A stretch of 15,116 nucleotides of DNA from an uncultured Blautia sp. (GCF_934371575.1 NZ_CAKRNY010000066.1:1-15116), one strand, 5' to 3'; shown: positions 7,017 through 14,445, numbered from the stretch's first letter. The notes: generated from the letters alone by a model not told the origin. Translations and numbers: made by a program.

Positions 7017-8420
7017 GAACCCAATTCCAGTTGCAATTCCCAGCAAAATCGCCTGTGTCACAAACAAAATCAGAAACAGCGGAGTAAACCACTTATACCA
7101 TTTCTGCAGGGAAATTCCACCCAGGCCACAGATGATAACGATATCTGCCGTCGGCCAGAAAATATTGGAAAGTCCGTCGCCAAACTGGAATGCAAGAACT
7201 GCTGTCTGTCTGCTCACACCAATAATATCTGCCAGCTGTGCCATGATCGGCATGGTTGCAGAAGCCTGACCTGTTGCAGACGGAATGAAGAAATTGATCA
7301 GAGTCTGTACTACAAGCATTACCTGCGCAGAAACTGCATGAGGCGCATTTTTCAACACGTTTGACAAGCCATAGATAACAGTATCCATAATCTGCGCATC
7401 CTGCATAACAACTGTGATAGCCTTCGCAATACCGGTCAGGATACATCCCCACATTGCAGTCTTGGCGCTGTCAATAAACTCACTGCACCATTTATTCGGA
7501 GACCATTTACAGATTGCTGCAGCAATCATGGACATAAGAAGGAATAAGCCACAAAGCTGTGGGAAATCCCATCCCCATTTGATCAGACCCAGCATAAGAA
7601 CAACCAGCACTACAAGAACATCCAGAAGAACCAGGCCATCTTTTAAGGTAAAGCTGTATTCATTTAACTCATCTCTGTCAAAGGCATGAATGTTTTTTTC
7701 ACCAAATACAACGGATGCACCTGGGTTTTTCTTAATTTTCCGCCCGTAAACCATTACATAGATAATGGAAATTGCCATGAAGATCACGAAGCAGATCGCA
7801 CGGTATCCGGTTCCAGAATAAAGCTCTACACCTGAAATTGTCTGAGCAATTCCTACAGAATATGGATTCAGTGTCGCGCCCATAAATCCGACAAACTCTC
7901 CAACCGCAATAATGGCAAATCCGAACATTGCATCATATCCAAGAGCAACTCCCAGACCTACGATCAATGGATAAAATCCGTAGAATTCACTTGCCATACC
8001 AAACACGGAACCGCCCAGTCCGAAGATCATCATAATGATTGGAACAAGCAGAATTTCTTTTCCCTTCAGTTTCTTTAAAATGGTTCCGATTCCTGCATGA
8101 AAAGCACCTGTTTTCACCACAACACCGAAGGTTCCGCAGCAGCAGAGGATCATGAAGATTACATCAGCAGCCTCCACGCAGCCTCGATACAGTACACTGA
8201 AAAATCCAAGAAATCCGGTTGTGGTAACTTCGGATTTATCAATTGTGTGATAAGTTCCATCAATGGCTACGTTTCGAATTCTTCCATTGATGTTCATTTC
8301 CTGATAATCGTAGGTTCCGGATGGAATGATCCACGAAAGAATCGCCACCAGAAGTACAACAGATGCTACGATGATCAGGGTGTCTGGCATTGCCAGTTTT
8401 CTTTTTCCCTTTCCCGTCAT
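7014..8420 (-). CDS. YfcC/DcuC-family membrane transporter
   Basis: A 468-residue polytopic membrane protein of the family historically named C4-dicarboxylate anaerobic carrier (YfcC-like). Recognisable features are the first segment TLIIVASVVLLVAILSWIIPSGTYDY, the glycine-rich motif FGLGGSVFGMASEFYGFYPL (about 138-157), GATLNPYSVGIAQTISGVEL (about 180-199), and the C-terminal signature FFIPSATGQASATMPIMAQLADIIGVSRQTAVLAFQFGDGLSNIFWPT. In this family actual substrates are often unknown and include amino acids and peptides. Here the dipeptidase follows on the same strand, so a dipeptide or D-alanine related substrate is a reasonable guess. GGGGGAG sits 6 nt before the start. A strong promoter lies about 120 nt upstream. 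Family is confident; substrate is not. Confidence 0.88.
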   Translation of the reverse strand: MTGKGKRKLAMPDTLIIVASVVLLVAILSWIIPSGTYDYQEMNINGRIRNVAIDGTYHTIDKSEVTTTGFLGFFSVLYRGCVEAADVIFMILCCCGTFGVVVKTGAFHAGIGTILKKLKGKEILLVPIIMMIFGLGGSVFGMASEFYGFYPLIVGLGVALGYDAMFGFAIIAVGEFVGFMGATLNPYSVGIAQTISGVELYSGTGYRAICFVIFMAISIIYVMVYGRKIKKNPGASVVFGEKNIHAFDRDELNEYSFTLKDGLVLLDVLVVLVVLMLGLIKWGWDFPQLCGLFLLMSMIAAAICKWSPNKWCSEFIDSAKTAMWGCILTGIAKAITVVMQDAQIMDTVIYGLSNVLKNAPHAVSAQVMLVVQTLINFFIPSATGQASATMPIMAQLADIIGVSRQTAVLAFQFGDGLSNIFWPTADIVIICGLGGISLQKWYKWFTPLFLILFVTQAILLGIATGIGF

Positions 8421-8543
8421 AAATGACTCCCCCTTTAGATAGATGGATTATAAAAACTATTCGCTTTGCCTGAAGAGTTTTACACTTTTTTCTTATGCAT
8501 ACCCCATACATTTATCCACTCCGCAAACAGCAATTATAAATTC

Positions 8544-8572
8544 ATAATACACTTCGTATACTGTGGAGTCAA
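8544..8572 (-). promoter_or_regulatory. Strong predicted promoter of the YfcC transporter gene
   Basis: Minus strand -35 TTGACT (8567-8572) and -10 TATTAT (8544-8549) at exactly 17 nt. The spacer and -10 carry an imperfect dyad, AGTATAC-GAA-GTGTATT, with 5 of 7 positions symmetrical per arm, which could be an operator. A transcript starting near 8537 would have a leader of about 117 nt. Confidence 0.6.
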
Positions 8573-8695
8573 TTAAAATTAACGTGTTAAAGCGTTATTT
8601 TTCAGACTATGTTCATACATCGTTTTAAATTTATAGACAAATTTAGCCAACATTCCAGTCAACATCGTAACGAGATTAATATTTCAAATAATCAA

Positions 8696-8741
8696 AATGC
8701 CCCGCCAGGGGAACTGATGAAGTTTCCTTTGGCGAGGCATT
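8696..8741 (-). terminator. Rho-independent terminator of the C45-type hydrolase gene
   Basis: Nearly perfect stem between 8696-8710 and 8726-8741 (AATGCC-CGCCA pairing with TGGCG-GGCATT, one C/A mismatch and one bulge). Read on the minus strand it is followed by TTTTGATTATTT, a degenerate T tract, so it terminates transcripts coming from the gene ending at 8793. Confidence 0.75.
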
Positions 8742-8765
8742 AAAAACCTTATGTTGAACTGCTGG

Positions 8766-8788
8766 AGCGTGTTTGAAAACGGCTCTAT
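8766..8788. repeat. Dispersed repeat copy B (core GCGTGTTTGAAAA)
   Basis: AGCGTGTTTGAAAACGGCTC followed by TAT; same orientation and nearly the same sequence as copy A. It begins about 5 nt beyond the stop codon of the C45-type hydrolase gene and precedes its terminator. GAGC at one end can pair with GCTC at the other around a 12-13 nt loop. Confidence 0.6.
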
Positions 8789-8792
8789 GTTA

Positions 8793-9914
8793 TTATTTTA
8801 ATGTAATCGTGTTATCCTTCAGATTATACCCGATCACATCCTCCCAGTTTCTCCGAAGGGCAATCTCTGCGGTGAGATTGGTATCATCATAAACAATAGA
8901 CCACTGGGTATTACTGGTAACTTCCTCCTCTGACGGCTCCTGTGATGCGACCTTCAAAGCCTCCCATGCAACATCACTGGTGTAAACTTCCTCATAGTCA
9001 AAAATGGCTTCCATTTTGTCATACCGCTCTTTTCCGTGACCGTAAATGCCATTCTTCTGATTCGGAAGGACTTTATCCTCATAGAGTCCAAAGAAATTCG
9101 TGATGGAACGAATTGGTGTGGCAACCATTTCTCTGGTTTCGCTTTCACAGTCATACTCCACTACTCTGCCATCACCGGAAGCATCTGTGATATAAAAATG
9201 ATAATCTCTGCCGCTTGTAGCAAACATGTCATACTGGTTCAGAAGCTCAACGGCTTCTTCTGTAGTTGCCGCGCGGTCCAGGATCAAACGGATCACAAGC
9301 GTGGTTCCGATCACCGGCTTGCCTGTATTCTGGTGAACCGGTTCGCTGTCCAAAGTAAGGACTGCAATAGATACCCCTTTTTCATTCATGCCATCCAGGC
9401 AGATAAATGGTGCTGTTAATGTGGCAAGCTTTTTCTTCATACTCGCATCCGGAATATTTGCCGAGATATTATCCAATGCTGCGAAAGCCACGGATTTGTA
9501 TCCATCTTTCGGTTCACAGTAAACCAGCATTGCGGAAGTATCCCGTTTGAAATCATAGTTTCGGCCCATCAGCACATTTCCGTCTGCTTCCTGCAGGGTA
9601 AAAGCACTGCAGCCAAAATCCGGTGCTTTAATATGTACTGGCAAGATAGGAAGTGACTCTTTCACAATGGCATCAACAAAGCTCTGGTTATCTGTTATGC
9701 CATATTCGATCAGCCGATCCAGATCATAATCATATTTCACATCCATGCGATACAGATTGTACTCGTCATAATCTGTCACTTTCTGTATACTGCTTATGGT
9801 TTGAAAACGCCCCTCATACACTGAAATAAAACCACCAGCAGCCACTATCAGAAACAAAAGAATCACCAGTAAAACCGTACGGATTATCTTATGTTTCTTC
9901 GATTGTGTCTTCAT
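8793..9914 (-). CDS. Membrane-anchored Ntn-hydrolase, C45/choloylglycine hydrolase (linear amide C-N hydrolase) family
   Basis: A 373-residue protein: short basic cytoplasmic tail (MKTQSKKHKIIR), one transmembrane helix (about residues 11-33), then an extracellular catalytic domain. The Ntn-hydrolase signature is DFGCSAF with candidate nucleophile C102, followed by NVLMGRNYDF, whose R118 and D121 match the Arg/Asp of choloylglycine hydrolases and acyl-CoA:6-APA acyltransferases. Such enzymes cleave linear amides such as bile salts, N-acyl amino acids or penicillin side chains; the substrate here is unknown. Start choice: AGGAGG lies 10 nt before the ATG at 9914 and 4 nt before an ATG at 9920, so either is possible. 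The longer frame to 9980 is excluded because it would run through the promoter. It is monocistronic, with its own promoter and terminator. Family assignment is good; reaction is open. Confidence 0.82.
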   Translation of the reverse strand: MKTQSKKHKIIRTVLLVILLFLIVAAGGFISVYEGRFQTISSIQKVTDYDEYNLYRMDVKYDYDLDRLIEYGITDNQSFVDAIVKESLPILPVHIKAPDFGCSAFTLQEADGNVLMGRNYDFKRDTSAMLVYCEPKDGYKSVAFAALDNISANIPDASMKKKLATLTAPFICLDGMNEKGVSIAVLTLDSEPVHQNTGKPVIGTTLVIRLILDRAATTEEAVELLNQYDMFATSGRDYHFYITDASGDGRVVEYDCESETREMVATPIRSITNFFGLYEDKVLPNQKNGIYGHGKERYDKMEAIFDYEEVYTSDVAWEALKVASQEPSEEEVTSNTQWSIVYDDTNLTAEIALRRNWEDVIGYNLKDNTITLK

Positions 9915-9950
9915 CTGCATCCCCCCTCCTGCAACATTTTTTATATAATC

Positions 9951-9980
9951 ATTATACCGAATTAAATAATAGGTATGCAA
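9951..9980 (-). promoter_or_regulatory. Strong predicted promoter of the C45-type hydrolase gene
   Basis: Minus strand -35 TTGCAT (9975-9980), 18-nt spacer, consensus -10 TATAAT (9951-9956). Transcription would start near 9944, about 25-30 nt before the ATG. This rules out the longer open frame starting at 9980. Confidence 0.65.
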
Positions 9981-10044
9981 GGCAATTGTTGGATATGACT
10001 TGTTTTTTGTTGAATTAACCTGTTTTCATCCATAATCTAACCAA

Positions 10045-10080
10045 GGCGTGTTTAAAAAACTGAAATCAAACGCGTTCTAT
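10045..10080. repeat. Dispersed repeat copy C (diverged, self-complementary)
   Basis: GGCGTGTTTAAAAA at the left and AAACGCGTTCTATG at the right match the two ends of copy B (GAGCGTGTTTGA and AAACGGCTCTATG), with about 10 extra bases between. The ends GCGTGTTT and AAACGCGT can pair (8 bp including G-U), forming a hairpin. Confidence 0.45.
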
Positions 10081-10105
10081 GAATTTGGCTCACTACCTTA
10101 TAAAC

Positions 10106-10137
10106 AACAAAGAGCCGGATTTCTCCGACTCTTTGTT
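10106..10137 (-). terminator. Terminator of the GH42 gene (possibly bidirectional)
   Basis: A 14-bp stem AACAAAGAG-C-CGGA / TCCG-A-CTCTTTGTT with a single C/A mismatch and a TTTC loop, about 50 nt past the GH42 stop. On the minus strand it runs into TTGTTGTTTAT. Nearly the same stem occurs at 13545-13574. Confidence 0.7.
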
Positions 10138-10188
10138 TAACTATTTCTGATTTATTTAATTTCATATTTTCAAAAATATTTTCCTGTT

Positions 10189-12246
10189 TCATTCCAAAAC
10201 TTCATAAACTATTGTCTCATATGGTTTCAGGCAAATTTCACCGTTTACAATTACATTATCATATAAGGACCGCATCTGTTTTTTCAGCACGATTTTCTGT
10301 TCTAAATCCATATAGTTCAGAACAAAGAAGTATTTCTTATTTCCTTTCACACGCTGAATGACTTCCACCTCCTGTGGAGTCTGGAGCATCTCCTGGAACG
10401 GTTCCAGAATTCCTGTGTATTCTAACAGCACCTTCATATTTTCTCTGGAAAAAGTACTGCCAAAATGAATTGCATATCCCTTTCCTGTATTCTTTCTGAT
10501 TATGGCTGGTTTTTCTGCGTAATAGCTGTTATCGTAGAAAGCCAGAGTTTCTCCGCCCTCTACTGGCTCCATAATGTCGTTAAATAATGGCATGTCAATC
10601 ATCTGACCGTTCCAGCTGGCAGTAACAGGCTGCTCTGCCGGGCTTGTGAACGTAAAATCTCTCACATCCGAACCAGTAATTTCCTGCAAAAGTCCGGGCT
10701 GCGGAAGCATAACACATTTGCCGTTTTCCTGCTTGTATCCGGAACGACAGCCTATGATCAGGATTCCGCCATTTGATACATATTCTTTCAATATAGCGGC
10801 TCTTTTTCCCGTCATAATAACAGGGTGTGCATAGATGAGTACCGGATATTTCTGCAATTCCCTTATATCTGTATCCTCGCTCAGATATAGCGTATTATAT
10901 GGAGTATGATAAATTTCAGAAGTAATAAAGATTTCTTCTGAGCTCTGTGCTTCCACCCTTTTATGCCATGCATCCACATTGGTATCCCACATATTGTCGT
11001 AGTCTTTTAATACTCCAAATGCAGCAGTATAATCTGCTCCACAAACTTCATCCAGGCATTTCAATTTCTTATAAAAATCTTTTACCTCTGCCAGTTTACG
11101 GTTGTCCCGATTATCATAATCTAAGATTCCATGCCAGTACATCTCCGTACTGAATGTACAGGTTCTCCACCTGAAAAAAGAAATATAATCTGCACCATGT
11201 GCCACACTCTGCATTGCCCAAAGTGTAAGCTGACCTGGTCTTGGTGCAGGACCTTCCATTCTCGTAGTCCATCCATTTGCCCCGGACTGCTGCTCCATAA
11301 TACCAAAATGAGGACATATGGAACGTACTTCCGTCAGATTTTTACTCCAGTGACGGTCATTCAGGTCTTTCGCAGTCTTCGGATCTCTATTCAACCCAAA
11401 CGCAAAGCTTGGGTAGGAATCATATGTATAAACATCCAGGCATTCCTCTGCCATTTTGTGATTATCCAGATTCCAAAACATACCATTTGTGGTGATATAG
11501 TCTCCGTCTTTCTTATATTTCGAGATTATTTCTGCCTGCATTTTACAGAAAGAAATTGTACTTTCTGAAATAAAGCGGTAATAATCCAGCCTGAGATGTG
11601 GATTGTAACCATTATTTAACACCGGTCGCGGAACATAAATCTGCTCCCAGTCTGTATAGGTCTGATTCCAGAAAACAGTTCCCCATGCTTCGTTGAGATT
11701 ATCCAGAGTTTTATACTTTTCTTTCACAAAATTACGAAAGGCAACAGAATCTGCCTCTGAATAAAATTCATCTACCTCACAATTCAGTTCATTGTCAATC
11801 TGCCATCCCACAATTGCCGGATGTTTGCCGTAATGCTGCGCCAGCTTTTCTACGATCCTTGCAGATAATTCTCTATATTTTAGTGAATTATAATTGTAAT
11901 GTCTTCTGGCTCCATGACGATATGTAACTCCATCCTGACGGCAATTTAAAACTTCCGGGTATTTTTCCGTAAGCCACGCTGGTGGTGTGGCAGTAGGTGT
12001 TCCAAAAATCACCTGCATTTCTTCCAGTTTACATAATTCCAGAAATTCATCCCAGAAATCAAATACAAAAACGTCCTCCTCCGGCTCCACTTTGTTCCAG
12101 GCAAACTCTGCCACACGGATCACAGTAATCCCTGCCGCCTTCATTCTCTGTAAATCATCCTGCCATAATTCTCTGCTCCAATGTTCTGGATAATAACAGG
12201 TTCCCATGGTCATTTCTTTCCATTGAAAATTTTGTGGTTTTCTCAT
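10189..12246 (-). CDS. GH42 beta-galactosidase
   Basis: A 685-residue glycoside hydrolase family 42 enzyme, releasing terminal beta-galactose from oligosaccharides; no signal peptide, so intracellular. The TIM barrel occupies about residues 10-390, opening with MGTCYYPEHWSRELWQDDL and containing the acid/base E153 in GWQIDNELNCE and nucleophile E318 in FGIMEQQSGANGW. A trimerisation domain with a Rossmann-like core (about 400-600, ILIIGCRSG near 525) and a small beta-rich C-terminal domain follow. Length is typical. The four-cysteine zinc site of some GH42 enzymes is not complete: only C102 and C156 are at comparable places. The start is set by AAAGGAG 6 nt before the ATG at 12246. A longer in-frame ATG at 12297 lacks a ribosome site and lies almost at the predicted transcription start. 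No dedicated transporter is adjacent, so the natural galactoside is unknown. Confidence 0.93.
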   Translation of the reverse strand: MRKPQNFQWKEMTMGTCYYPEHWSRELWQDDLQRMKAAGITVIRVAEFAWNKVEPEEDVFVFDFWDEFLELCKLEEMQVIFGTPTATPPAWLTEKYPEVLNCRQDGVTYRHGARRHYNYNSLKYRELSARIVEKLAQHYGKHPAIVGWQIDNELNCEVDEFYSEADSVAFRNFVKEKYKTLDNLNEAWGTVFWNQTYTDWEQIYVPRPVLNNGYNPHLRLDYYRFISESTISFCKMQAEIISKYKKDGDYITTNGMFWNLDNHKMAEECLDVYTYDSYPSFAFGLNRDPKTAKDLNDRHWSKNLTEVRSICPHFGIMEQQSGANGWTTRMEGPAPRPGQLTLWAMQSVAHGADYISFFRWRTCTFSTEMYWHGILDYDNRDNRKLAEVKDFYKKLKCLDEVCGADYTAAFGVLKDYDNMWDTNVDAWHKRVEAQSSEEIFITSEIYHTPYNTLYLSEDTDIRELQKYPVLIYAHPVIMTGKRAAILKEYVSNGGILIIGCRSGYKQENGKCVMLPQPGLLQEITGSDVRDFTFTSPAEQPVTASWNGQMIDMPLFNDIMEPVEGGETLAFYDNSYYAEKPAIIRKNTGKGYAIHFGSTFSRENMKVLLEYTGILEPFQEMLQTPQEVEVIQRVKGNKKYFFVLNYMDLEQKIVLKKQMRSLYDNVIVNGEICLKPYETIVYEVLE

Positions 12247-12308
12247 TATCTTCTCCTTTGTCCAGAATCCCAATATTGAACGATTTTTAAAATGCATTGC
12301 TTATCCCA

Positions 12309-12337
12309 AGTATAACATTTGAATGAACTTCTTTCAC
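12309..12337 (-). promoter_or_regulatory. Predicted promoter of the GH42 gene
   Basis: Minus strand -10 TATACT (12309-12314), preceded by TGT, with a weak -35 GTGAAA (12332-12337) at 17 nt. Transcription would start near 12302, giving a leader of about 55 nt to the ATG at 12246. Confidence 0.45.
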
Positions 12338-12460
12338 CTATTCTATGAAGCTAAAATTCGTTTTTGGGGATAAAAAATAACTTTCTTTCCACTTTTTTGT
12401 ATTGTCTGTTCATATTTTGATATTAATAGTTCACATCTCAATAGACGGCTCCTGGTTTAG

Positions 12461-12471
12461 AGCGTGTTTGA
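12461..12471. repeat. Dispersed repeat copy D (short form)
   Basis: AGCGTGTTTGA, identical to the core of copy B, 7 nt past the stop codon of the amidase gene. Only the left part of the repeat is conserved; GCTC at 12448-12451 to its left can pair with the GAGC. Confidence 0.45.
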
Positions 12472-12477
12472 TCATGG

Positions 12478-13515
12478 TCAGCCGAGGAAATAAGCTTTTA
12501 TTCCTTCTGCCATTCCTTTTACCATCTTTTTCTGGTAAGCTTTGGTCTGCATTTTCCGGTCCTCGGTTGGATTGGACATATAGCCCATTTCGATGAGAGT
12601 GGTGGGGACTTTGCTCCAGTTGTTACCGGTCATGGTGTCGGTCTGCCAAATGTATTCTTTGTGGCAACCTGTTGCTTTTACGTAAGCATCAAGGACTGAC
12701 TTGGAAAGTGCATAGCTTTTTTTGTATAATTTGGATGAAACAAAGCGGTTGTTCTTTGTAACACAGATGGTCATGGCGCCGTTTGTGCTGGAATTACTGC
12801 TGCCGTTGGCGTGAATGCGCAGGTATGCGTCTGCTTTGGCTTTGTTGGCTACTTTGGCGCGCTGAATGCAGCTTAGAGGATTTTTACTGTTTGTTCGGGT
12901 CATAACCACTTTGCACCCCTGCTTCTTCAGCGCCGTGGAAAGCTGTTTCGCCACTTTTAAAGTCAGCTGATACTCAGCAACACCTGTTGCGATACCTTCT
13001 GTGCCGGAAGTATCTTTCGCTTTCATTTCACTGGAACCTGGTCCCAGCGGTTCATAGCCGCCGGCTACCACACCGGTGTGTCCTGGATCCAGTACTACTA
13101 CCGGAGTCCAAATTCCCTTGCTGTTTATTTTTCTGCCCTGAATTGTGGTGTTTACTCGCATTTTGCCTGTTTTTTTCGAAAAATAACGATAATGATTGCG
13201 TATATGCTGCCAGCCAGTGCACATGACGCCTTTCGAATTGAAATAGTACCAGGCACCATCAATCTGTTGAAAACCTGTTAGTTTCCTGCCGTTACGGTAA
13301 CAATAACGCTTACCGCCTTTCTTTTTCCAGGTTACAGAAGACTGTAGTGGAGCAGTAGTTACTGTAGTTTTGTCCGAAGGTGTAGTTCCCTCTTGTGAAT
13401 TAGTCTCGGCCTGTGCAGTGACAATTGCCAGCTGTTCCATCTCCGGACAGGAAATCCCTAAAACCCCTGCCAGAATCATTCCTGTAAATAATCTGTTTAA
13501 ATTTCTCTTTCCCAT
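12478..13515 (-). CDS. Exported N-acetylmuramoyl-L-alanine amidase (Amidase_3) with CW-binding repeats
   Basis: A 345-residue peptidoglycan hydrolase that cleaves the bond between N-acetylmuramic acid and L-alanine. A signal peptide (basic MGKRNLNR, hydrophobic FTGMILAGVLG, likely cleavage near AQA-ET at about 36) is followed by a Thr/Ser-rich linker (38-62). Aromatic/glycine cell-wall-binding repeats span about 66-135 (FQQIDGAWYYFNSKGVMCTGW is the clearest unit). The C-terminal zinc amidase domain (137-345) has zinc ligands H146 in LDPGHTG, E181 in AEYQLTLKVAK and H235 in LRIHANGS, and catalytic E309 in TLIEMGYMSN, so it looks active. A purine-rich AGGGGGGAG precedes the start. It lies downstream of the Rpn-type gene, with a hairpin terminator ending only 29 nt before its start. 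Likely role: wall turnover or cell separation. Confidence 0.92.
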   Translation of the reverse strand: MGKRNLNRLFTGMILAGVLGISCPEMEQLAIVTAQAETNSQEGTTPSDKTTVTTAPLQSSVTWKKKGGKRYCYRNGRKLTGFQQIDGAWYYFNSKGVMCTGWQHIRNHYRYFSKKTGKMRVNTTIQGRKINSKGIWTPVVVLDPGHTGVVAGGYEPLGPGSSEMKAKDTSGTEGIATGVAEYQLTLKVAKQLSTALKKQGCKVVMTRTNSKNPLSCIQRAKVANKAKADAYLRIHANGSSNSSTNGAMTICVTKNNRFVSSKLYKKSYALSKSVLDAYVKATGCHKEYIWQTDTMTGNNWSKVPTTLIEMGYMSNPTEDRKMQTKAYQKKMVKGMAEGIKAYFLG

Positions 13516-13544
13516 TTTCTCCCCCCTGAAATCCAGCTTTTTAA

Positions 13545-13574
13545 CAAAGAGTCGGATTGTTCTCCGACTCGTTG
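13545..13574 (-). terminator. Hairpin terminator/attenuator between the Rpn-type and amidase genes
   Basis: An 8-bp perfect stem GAGTCGGA / TCCGACTC with TTGTTC loop, extended after one mismatch by AAC/GTT-type pairs. Minus-strand reading gives TCCGACTC followed by TTTGTT. It ends the Rpn-type transcript, but only 29 nt separate it from the amidase ATG. Confidence 0.65.
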
Positions 13575-13590
13575 CTTGCTTTAATTCATT

Positions 13591-14439
13591 TTATTTTATT
13601 CCATATTCTTTCATCAGTTTTTCACGATATCCAGGATCGTCCAACGCTAGTTGCAAGTCAGCCATTCGGTCAGAAGCCAGCAATGCTTTCATTAAAGCAG
13701 TCATTCTAGCGCTGCCCTCTTTTCTGCCTTCTTCTCTTCCTCTCTCTTCACCAACCTTCAATCCATCATCATAAATCATTTGGCCTAATCTTGTCATCGC
13801 AACAACCTCCTTTATCTCTTCCAAATCACTTTCCTGCAAAAACTTATCCGCCATTGTATATAATATCGCTACGGTCTTTTCTGCGGTTACTCTGGTATCC
13901 TGTTTTGCAAGCAATATCGCTGTTTTTATTGTATCTTTCCTGCCTTGTCCGCTGCTCATCAATGGTGTTAAGGACAGCTTCGCATAGTCCTCATCTGTAA
14001 AGCTTTCTCCCTTTCTGCTCTTCTCCTGCAAATAGTGAAAAACTTCATCCGCGCTCTTCTGTGTCAAAAATATAGGAGATATTTTGTATGAGTAAGTTCC
14101 ACAATCCAGTGTATCTCTGGCATTTTTAATGCCGCCAGAGTAAATCACATATGTAAGCACCTTTTTCCCCGTTTCATGAGAAAAAACAGCTTCATATGCA
14201 TGGAATCTTCTCAGATCATCTTCCCCGGAATCCGTGGTCTGAAACTCCACATGGATATAAAAATCTTCTGTCGTCAGAAACGTAAAGTCCATAAACATGG
14301 AATGAATGGTTAATTCCACAAGCTCTGTAGGTCCGATATCCACATAGTCGTAATCAATTCCCAGCATCTTCAGTATCTGATCACGAAAATACCGAAAACC
14401 CATTTTCATAATCGCATCTTCATGTTTTGTGTTTGACAT
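13591..14439 (-). CDS. Rpn-family nuclease / PD-(D/E)XK nuclease-family putative transposase
   Basis: A 282-residue protein of the Rpn/YhgA-like group, often annotated as recombination-promoting nuclease or PD-(D/E)XK transposase. The nuclease core is near the N-terminus, with D51 in MFMDFTF and the E65-x-Q67 pair in IHVEFQTTDSGEDDLRRFHAYEA; YEAVFSH and KKVLTYVIYSGG follow. The last third is the family's hydrophilic region, with a charged GEERGREEGRKEGS run (about 228-241) and the terminal ALDDPGYREKLMKEYGIK. Full-length members of this group are about 280-330 residues, so it may be intact. The ATG at 14439 is preferred, with AAGGG 8 nt upstream; an alternative ATG at 14445 is almost on top of that site. 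Genomes of gut Clostridia often hold many copies; no terminal inverted repeats were seen here. Role in the cell unproven. Confidence 0.82.
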   Translation of the reverse strand: MSNTKHEDAIMKMGFRYFRDQILKMLGIDYDYVDIGPTELVELTIHSMFMDFTFLTTEDFYIHVEFQTTDSGEDDLRRFHAYEAVFSHETGKKVLTYVIYSGGIKNARDTLDCGTYSYKISPIFLTQKSADEVFHYLQEKSRKGESFTDEDYAKLSLTPLMSSGQGRKDTIKTAILLAKQDTRVTAEKTVAILYTMADKFLQESDLEEIKEVVAMTRLGQMIYDDGLKVGEERGREEGRKEGSARMTALMKALLASDRMADLQLALDDPGYREKLMKEYGIK

Positions 14440-14445
14440 GAGCAT

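Larger units (their letters stand above)
8421..8792. other. 372-nt intergenic region: promoter, terminator and repeat
   Basis: No gene is supported here. On the minus strand it contains, in order of transcription, repeat copy B and the terminator of the upstream hydrolase gene, then about 120 nt of AT-rich sequence, then the promoter and a roughly 117-nt untranslated leader of the YfcC gene. I looked for riboswitch-like conserved stems in that leader and saw none. Confidence 0.6.

Noticed and set aside
7985..8010. CAAACACGG inside the YfcC gene as a further repeat copy
   Set aside because: Only about 7 bases match, it is inside coding sequence in the opposite orientation, and a match this short is expected by chance.
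8260..8511. An 83-codon minus-strand frame across the YfcC start
   Set aside because: Overlaps the YfcC N-terminus in another frame and translates to no recognisable protein.
8421..8540. Riboswitch in the YfcC leader
   Set aside because: The leader of about 117 nt is AT-rich and shows neither a strong stem series nor any conserved riboswitch core that I recognise.
9915..9980. A longer N-terminus for the C45-type hydrolase, starting at 9980
   Set aside because: It would include a consensus TTGCAT/TATAAT promoter and the AGGAGG site, so the extension is almost certainly untranslated.
6994..12471. CRISPR array or insertion-sequence ends as explanation of the GCGTGTTT repeat
   Set aside because: The copies are 1.3-2.4 kb apart with genes between them, all in one orientation, with no regular spacers, no transposase between copies and no inverted pairing of copies.
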